This document shows positions 57,640 through 64,000 of a stretch of 64,000 bases of DNA, in pieces. The stretch comes from Myrica gale (taxonomy: Eukaryota; Streptophyta; Magnoliopsida; Fagales; Myricaceae). Made by a program: the position numbers and the translations under genes. Every line of letters starts with the position of its first letter. Position 1 is the stretch's first letter. Location: NCBI GenBank assembly GCA_963930655.1, contig OZ005610.1, forward strand, positions 20,467,001-20,531,000, written 5' to 3'. Under the pieces are notes generated by a model. It saw nothing but the letters and a program-made list of their open reading frames with translations. It ran no database searches and was not told where the DNA came from.

Positions 57640-58790
57640 TAAGTTTTAACACCTTCTAGGCAACTATAATTTGCTCATTAATTTAAAGATATTAATTCAT
57701 TTAAAAACTTAAAGATGTGAATTTATTTAAAAATTTAAAAATGTGAATTCATTTAACATCAACCATAGTTTGATCATTAATTTAAAGATGTGAATTCATT
57801 TAACATCTACCATAGTTTGCTCATTAATTTAAAAATGTGAATTCATTTAACATCTACCATAGTTTGCTCATTAATTTAAAGATGTGAATTAATTTAAAGA
57901 CTTAAAGATGTAAATTTATGTTAAAACTTAAAAAATGCGAATTTATTTAAAAACTTAAAAATGTGAATTCATTTAACACCTACCAATCTACCATGTAACC
58001 ATAGTTTGCTCATTAATTTAAAGATGTGAACTCATTTAACACATGACATAGTTTGCTTATTAATTTAAATATATGAATTCATTTAAAGACTTAAAGATAT
58101 GAATTCATTTAAAAACTTAAAGATGTGAATTCATTAATTCATTTAACATATAGTCATATACCATAGTTTACTCGTTAATTTAAACATGTGAATTCATTTA
58201 AAGACTTAAAGATGTAAATTTATTTTAAAACTTAAAAATGTGAATTAATTAATTTCATTTAACATATAGTCATATACAATAGTTTGCTCATTAATTTAAA
58301 GATGTGAATTCATTTAAAGACTTAAAGATGTAAATTTATTTTAAAACTTAAAAATGTGAATTCATTAATTTCATTTAACATATAGTCACATACCATAGTT
58401 TGCTCATTAATTTAAAGATGTGAATGCATTTTAAAACTTAAAGATGTAAATTTATTTTAAAACTTAAAAATGTGAATTCATTAATTTCATTTAATATATA
58501 GTCATATACCATAGTTTGCTCATTAATTTAAACATGTGAATTCATTTTAAAACTTAAAAATTTAAATTTATTTTAAAACTTAAAAATGTGAATTCATTAA
58601 TTTCATTTAACATATAGTCACATTCCATAGTTTGCTCATTATGTTAAACATGTGAATTCATTTAAATACTTAAAGATGTAAATTTATTTTAAAACTTAAA
58701 AATGTGAATTTATTAATTTCATTTAACATATAGTCTTATACCATAGTTTGATCATTTATTTTTAAAGACTTAAAAATTGCTGGTATTTAC
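57640..58790. repeat. 116-bp tandem array in hAT element
   Basis: The landmark TAGTC(A/T)(T/C)A falls at 58151, 58267, 58383, 58499, 58615 and 58731, exactly 116 bp apart each time. Each unit is AT-rich and holds CCATAGTTTGCTCATTAATT, GATGTGAATTCATTTAAAG and ACTTAAAAATGTGAATTC motifs. From 57640 to 58140 the same motifs occur in shorter, less regular units. Confidence 0.93.
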
Positions 58791-59178
58791 TTGCCTTATG
58801 ATTATTGAATTGTAAAATTAACGTAAAAAAGAGAATGATTTTGATTGTAAGACAGACTGACAGAGACTTAAGATAATAAATTAGTTGCAAAAATCTTACA
58901 AAATGAAACATACTAAGTTAAAAATACAAATGTCTCGAATACGTACAAACAAATACATTAACAAACTAAATTCACTTCGCCCTACTGCAGTGTTATTGCT
59001 TGCCACTTCTGCAAATTTAAATGTGAATAAATGTTAAAAACAAATAAATATAAGTAAAACATAGAGAAAATAAAAAGAGAATTAAAATTACAAACTCATT
59101 TTATTTACCGGAATCCATGTAATAATTCTCGATGCAATCAATCTTGGGTGCAAACGAGAGCCTCCACGGTCGTTGGAG

Positions 59179-61320
59179 CTAATGAACTCCGAAATGGATC
59201 AAGTACACGTCCTCCTGTACTAAAAGCGGATCTGAAGACACAATAGAGATGGGGATAGCCAATACATCCCGTGCAATCATAGCAATGACAGGATATCGTA
59301 AATCATTATCCTTCCACCATTTCAATACATCAAAATTCTTATTTGGAGCAACAAGTGGATCCGCCAAATACCGATCAATTTCTAAGCTTGCAATGGGAGT
59401 TGAAGAATATGTTCCAAATGACACAGCAGTGCTCCAATAATCATCAAATAAAGTCAATTTGCTGCCAGAAGGAGCAACCACTGGAAGAGGAGACACACTG
59501 CTAGTAGATGAATGTACTTGAGTATGAGGTAATCCCAATGCATATTCATCAAACAATGCACGAAACAAATCACTTATACTGGCCACTAACTTCTCCCCCT
59601 CTATTCCACCATACATCAACCTCACCATGTGTCCCATTACTTGTAACTTAGACCGTGGATCAATCACATTTGCAATAAATATCAACAAATTTAATCTATC
59701 ATTCCTTCCCTAATATTTTTGGTACTCCACCATCATAATATCAGCCATGTCTTTCAATCTTTGGTCCGTACTTTCTGAGTAACGACACAAATGAGAATGC
59801 ACCCCATAGAGTCCATGAAAGTATGAATTTGAAGTAACATACAAAGAACCAGAAAATTGAATCGTAGCATCATAGAAGAGATCAAGAAACTTGCAAAATA
59901 CCCTTATTTTTTCCTAGTCCTCTCTTGTTGGAGGTCCCAAGTTCCTCTTCCCACACTCACCTTCAGTAAAATGAGGAAGATAATCAACATCATCACTCTC
60001 CATTCTGTCAAAAGCAAACTCATACTTTTCAGCAACATCCAGCATCAAATAAGTGGAGTTCCAACGGGTCGAGACATCAAGGCACAATCTCTTGGAACAT
60101 TCGATCCTCTCTTTCTCAACACATTGATTGAATTTGATAAGCCTTGCAGGAGAAGACCGCACATACCTAATTGCATCTCACAAGAAATAACTCTAAGAAA
60201 TAACGAATTTTGAATAAACAAATAATGCATAGTGCTAAGAAATGAAAAAAAAATTACATGCATACCTAATTGCATCACGAACCCTTGTAATTGCATCATC
60301 ATTTATCTTCAATCCATCACCAACCACAAGATTCATAATATGCACCGCACATCTCATGTGAACGTAAAGACCATTTTGCACATTACTTCGTAGATGTCTC
60401 TTCAAATAACTAATAGCTGTATCATTTGAAGAAGCGTTATCAACTGTGACGGTCATAATCTTGTCAATTCCCCAATCGTGTAGACACTCCTCCACTTGCG
60501 CCCCGATTGTGTCTCCTTTGTGATTATCAATCAAACGGAAGCTTATCACCCTTTTATGCAATTTCCACTCCTTGTCAATCCAATGGGCAGTGACAACCAT
60601 ATAGCTCAAATTTTGAATCGAAGTCCAAGCATCAGTGGTGAGACAAACTCTACTATCACAAGCCCTAATCATACACTTCAACCATGTTTTTTGATCCTTG
60701 AAAATGTCAATACAAGTCCTAGCAATGGTCACACGAGATGGGACTTGAAATCTAGGCTATAGCATCCGTATAAACTTTCTAAATTGGGGAGAATCCACAA
60801 TCCTAAAAGGGAGCTCATCAACAATAAGAAACTCCGCCAAAGCTTGACGAAGAGCCATAACATGATTATGATCAAATTTTTTGGCCAACACCAAATTACT
60901 AGGGTTCTCATCACCCTCAACTCCCTTCTCATATACTAAAGTTTTTTGTCTCTTATCTTGTTTTGGGGTTGACTTATTGGGGTTTTTCTTACATTTAGTA
61001 AGATGATCCAACAAATTTTTGGTCCCATTCTTATTTCCATCTGCAGCATAATCAGCATCACAATAATTGCAAAATGCTCTGGCGCGTGGTGGGTCACCAA
61101 CATGCTTCTTTGTAAAGAAAGACCAAACCATAGATTGATTCTTTCTTTTGGGTTTAGGTGGTTCACTACTTAGTTGGGGAATTTCTGAAAAATCTTCCTC
61201 TTCAACCATCATATCTACATCCTCTAAACTCAAACTCCTAGCATCAACAGTATGCTCCAAACGATTAGGGGAAGAAGACATAGTGTCTACAAGCCTACAA
61301 GGATACGTAAATCTCAGCAT
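59179..61320 (-). pseudogene. hAT transposase (BED zinc finger, RICESLEEPER-like), inactivated
   Basis: From high to low coordinate: a BED-type zinc finger (VWSFFTKKHVGDPPRARAFC, NYCDADYA, LLDHLTKCKKN; about 61180-61000), the segment FRIVDSPQFRKFIRML, a stop, then FQVPSRVTIARTC, VCLTTDAWTSIQNLSYMVVT, VTVDNASSNDTAISYLKRHL and CAVHIMNLVVGDGLK (60732-60235), CLDVSTRWNSTYLMLDVAEK (60162-59914), and SLEIDRYLADPLV...FDVLKWWKDNDLRYPVIAMIARDVLAIPIS (59688-59179), the hAT dimerisation region. A possible intron of about 72 bp lies near 60170-60245 (GCAATTAG repeated at both ends). Faults: an in-frame stop near 60755 and a 1-bp loss near 59228, after which the GGRVLDPFRSSL-type end is out of frame. Confidence 0.88.
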
Positions 61321-62116
61321 TCAAAGAAAGAATACCATAAAATAAATAAGACATGATCATTGTTAATTTGCTATAATTCTGTATTCACTATGAAAAATAA
61401 GATAGACATTAAATCAGATATCCAAAGTTCACCCAAAGTTCAAAGAAAGAATACCATAATATTATTGGATGGCTTGCAATATCATTTGCCAAAGTGAGCT
61501 GTGATTATTGGAGGTTGTTCTTTCTATGTGCTTTATGTGAAAGCAATAGGTGCTAAATTCAAAGTTATGGACAGCAGAAATAACATTTTTCTCTTTTAGT
61601 TCGGCTAGCTACATCAGTAACTTTCCTTCTTTCTCTTCCGTGCTTTTCTTTCTACCTTATATTGCTATCTGGTGACAATCTGTGTTGTCTTATTAAGTTA
61701 CCTGCTAGTTAAGAATTTGCTACGCTGGTACAGTGGTACTGCATAAGATACAGCTCCTAATTTGTAACAGTTTCACGGAAGAGAATGAACAATAAAATAC
61801 CATGGGCCTCATGTATTGGATGTTTGCAGCTGCATGCAATTTGGGTGCCACAATTCCCATCTATACCGGACTTGGTTATGATAGACAGGTCATGCCATAC
61901 AAGGCATCACTGATAGCAGCCTCAATTCATTGTAGGCCTTTTTATATGTAAACCCAGCACAACCATATACAAGTTGTCAACTGTCAAGTACAAGTTTGCT
62001 CAAAGAAGATACTCAGCTCTTGCATTTCGTGGAGCTGCTAAGTTGCTAACTTTGGGCCTGGGGAGACTGGAGAGGACATCTGATAAACAGATCTGTGCTG
62101 CGTCAGTGGGGCTCCT

Positions 62117-62318
62117 TATGGTGGCCGGTGGGGGTCGGGTAAGCGCTGGGCAGTGGTGGAATGGTGGGTTGCGGTGCTGGGCAGTGGTGGAATGGTGGGT
62201 TGCGGTGCTGGGCAGTGGTGGGCTGCGGCTGGGCCCCTGTTGAGGCCGTAGGGGTCGAATGTCGAGGAAGAACGGAGGGGGTTCTGCCTTCTGGTGCTGG
62301 GCAGTGGTGGCCGGAGGT
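62117..62318 (+). repeat. 31-bp GC-rich tandem repeat
   Basis: The landmark CTGGGCAGTGG falls at 62146, 62177 and 62208, exactly 31 bp apart, with another copy near 62298. Units read GGTGGAATGGTGGGTTGCGG plus GCTGGGCAGT. It lies in the presumed 5' region of the hAT element. Confidence 0.9.
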
Positions 62319-62703
62319 TGTTCTGTGAGTGAGTCGAAACAAACTCGAAACCTTTACTCCTTTAGGTTTTCGTGAAAGTGAAGATTGATGAAGAATTGAA
62401 GACTAAGTCAATAAGGCAAGGCTGGCTGGGCTGCAGAGTGCAGACTGCAGAGTGCGGGCAGACAGTAAGGCTGTGCGTGCGGCTGTGCCTGTGGTCCCCC
62501 TTTTCACGCGTGAACAGAAATTCTGAAGTTTAAATTGTGTTTTTTTTATTATATTAATTTTTTTAAAAAAAATTTAATAATGCGGGTCGGTCCGGTCCGG
62601 ACCGCATTTCAAAACTCTATAGTTCGGACCGGACCGGATTTGTAAAAATAAAATTGGACCGAATCGCTTTTTCGGTCCAATTTTCCGGTCCGGTCCGGTC
62701 GGC

Positions 62704-63352
62704 GTAATCTTCGTCTGTGTGCAAACTATCTCTATAATTGAGCCTAGGGGGTAAGTACGGGCACAGTGCGTGACACTGTAACACCATAAGGTAGCCTTTC
62801 ACTCACCAAGGCTGCTGGGCAAAAACCTTATCCCTAGCATCGGGCTCACTGAACTCACAAAGAAAAATATTAGTGGCCAACTTCGTGACTTCTAGCTTGG
62901 CGTCAAATGGCCATGCCTTCTTCAGGACCCTATGAACCCTGAAAGAGAAATCTCCCGGTCCGAAACCACACAGCCCACCAACACTCAACCAGAAACAGAC
63001 TCAGCACTTACAACATCCGTCCAAGATGGTGGAGGCTTCATACCCCAACTGAGGGCTTTCATTCGTTCAATGAGTTGCTCCATTTCCGCTTCTTTACCAT
63101 AGGGGTCCATGAGTACCAAACGGAATTGAAGAAAATCATGGAGAAAAGAGACGAGGGTAGGCAGGTACAAATCCAATAAAGGGGACCACATAAATAGAAT
63201 AGAGTCGGGGAGACAAAAAGGATGATCAAGGAGGCGGCCAGACAGGGGAGGCCTCCAAGGGATGCAAGAGGTGCATCCACACAATCGCCAAAAGAACTAG
63301 CAAATAGCCCTCATCAGCCCGCGGAGGCAATGTCGCGAGTAGAGCAGTGGTG
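62704..63352 (-). mobile_element. LINE ORF1 (DUF4283) 5' segment, copy 2
   Basis: It is nearly identical to 54571-55197 with the same orientation, the same frames (MDPYGKEAEMEQLIERMKAL; HRVLKKAWPFDAKLEVTKLA, NIFLCEFSEPDARDKVFA) and the same frameshift. It has an extra 12-19 bp near 62760 (GGCACAGTGCGTGACA). Both copies begin at GTAATCTTCGTCTGTG and end at AGAGCAGTGG, beyond which the flanks are unrelated. Confidence 0.8.
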
Positions 63353-63355
63353 CCA

Positions 63356-64000
63356 CAGGGGCGCTCAACCTTTTTGGGGGCCTTAGGCAAGTCTTAAAAA
63401 TGAGGTCTTTTAATATTAAAAAAATAATTTTAATTTTAATTTTAATTTTTTTAAAAAAAAAATTAAAATTAAACCATAAATTTGCTTCTTGACTTTTTAG
63501 ATGTAAAATTACTAATTAAAATTTTGTATTCAAGTTTACTCAATAAATCAGTTTCGATAGATAAAATTGCTAAACCGTGTAATCTATCTTGAGACATAGT
63601 TGTTCGTAAATAATTTTTTTATAATCTTTAGTTTTGAAAAACTTATGCTATCATCTCTATCGGGCCTAAAAAGTTCTCATTATTATCTTCATATAATTTG
63701 TCCTCTTCCCTCGAAATGCAAGATTGTTTTTAGCTAACCTCTTCACCATAACAATGATTCTAACAAGATTTTTTTTTCCCAATGTTCTTTTTCCTTTGTT
63801 AATTCCATCATGAACACTTTTATCATTTGTCTCATTTTTTGAGAATCTTTTTTCCAAGCCAAACCATCTAGTCATATTGATAACATGCTCATTAGTTGTT
63901 TTGAGATTAATGGAAGCTTTAGCAAGAAAATAGGTTGTGTTGTAATGTTGTTAGAACAATCCACTATTTATAATAATCAAATTAGCCATAATTGGTGTGC
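63356..64000 (-). mobile_element. Second hAT lineage (TTF-type) element end, runs off the window
   Basis: The left end CAGGGGCGCTCAACC with TTTTTGGGGGCCTTAGGCAAG is a form seen in TTF-type hAT elements. On the minus strand, 63615-63469 reads LRTTMSQDRLHGLAILSIE, then TDLLSKLEYKILISNFTSKK and a stop, the C-terminal dimerisation motif of those transposases. Upstream (63616 on) the frame is broken. The rest lies beyond the window. Confidence 0.75.

Larger units (their letters stand above)
57440..62702 (-). mobile_element. Large hAT transposon with degenerate transposase
   Basis: The left end starts CAGGGGTGAAAAACCGGAAAT followed by a run of CCGGACCGG motifs. The right side (62577-62702) carries the same kind of run (GGTCCGGTCCGGACCGC ... 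CCGGTCCGGTCCGGTC) and breaks off at the start of the DUF4283 repeat before a CACCCCTG tip is reached. The transposase is on the minus strand between them, and a 116-bp tandem array lies between its 3' end and the left terminus. The left flanking 8-mer is GGTGGATG... (57432-57439); no right partner is available. Confidence 0.75.

Noticed and set aside
58151-58760. Possible centromeric satellite (116-bp units)
   Set aside because: Only about six units, confined within the hAT element, far too few for a centromere array.
1-64000. tRNA, rRNA or known small RNA genes
   Set aside because: I looked for tRNA-like cloverleaf ends and conserved rRNA blocks by eye and saw none apart from retrotransposon primer-binding sites; a tRNAscan-SE/Infernal run would settle this.

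Overview
The window is nuclear DNA of a flowering plant, most likely a eudicot. The evidence is one complete multi-exon plant gene with GT-AG introns (zeta-carotene desaturase), fragments of other plant genes (ribonucleotide reductase large subunit, GDSL lipase, glutamate receptor-like, a GRF-like/coiled-coil protein, a RALF-like peptide), and a dense layer of plant transposable elements. I cannot name the species.

Layout. 1-761 is the 3' end of a LINE. 2029-6793 is an intron-containing but broken copy of the ribonucleotide reductase large subunit gene. 7927-8317 is a short hAT element with a perfect 8-bp target duplication. 9633-18408 is the best gene in the window: a 14-exon zeta-carotene desaturase (ZDS) whose exons sum to 1752 bp (583 codons plus stop). 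Its introns carry a 5'-truncated LINE (intron 8), a TRIM-like miniature LTR element (intron 13) and a 183-bp tandem duplication that copies the last splice acceptor and the start of the last exon. A dead GDSL lipase terminal exon follows on the minus strand (19736-19955), then an LTR of a Copia-like family (20469-21563).

21698-38814 is a nested stack. A glutamate receptor-like exon is split by a 1356-bp hAT element. A Copia element (Copia-1) then cuts its 3' side. A Ty3/gypsy element (minus strand, integrase deleted) sits inside Copia-1 gag. The gypsy carries a fold-back element in one LTR and a 1.55-kb solo LTR in its leader. Its other LTR is cut by a second Copia element (Copia-2, minus), beside which a 4-kb LINE has landed with a 16-bp target duplication.

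38815-43387 is quieter. It holds a possible GRF-like/coiled-coil/membrane gene (41822-42269) and a frameshifted cysteine-rich secreted peptide gene (42518-42858). From 43388 on, the DNA is almost wholly repeats: two related hAT-like segments sharing a LINE RNase H fragment (43388-46056 and 55195-56913), a Copia LTR with primer-binding site cut by a second solo LTR (48299-50496), CACTA-like subterminal repeats (about 51 kb), LINE ORF2 fragments (52.3-53.1 kb), two near-identical copies of a LINE ORF1 (DUF4283) 5' segment (54571-55197 and 62704-63352), a 5.3-kb hAT element with a degenerate BED-type transposase and an exact 116-bp tandem array (57440-62702), and the C-terminus of a second hAT transposase lineage at the right edge.

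Only ZDS looks like a working gene. It makes lycopene precursors in plastids. The rest are relics or mobile DNA, and the main interest is the order of insertions, which target duplications and restored reading frames let one read. I found no convincing new multi-gene biological system. The strongest unusual signals are the duplicated ZDS splice acceptor, the long solo LTRs with arrays built on a palindromic decamer, and the hAT element with the 116-bp array.
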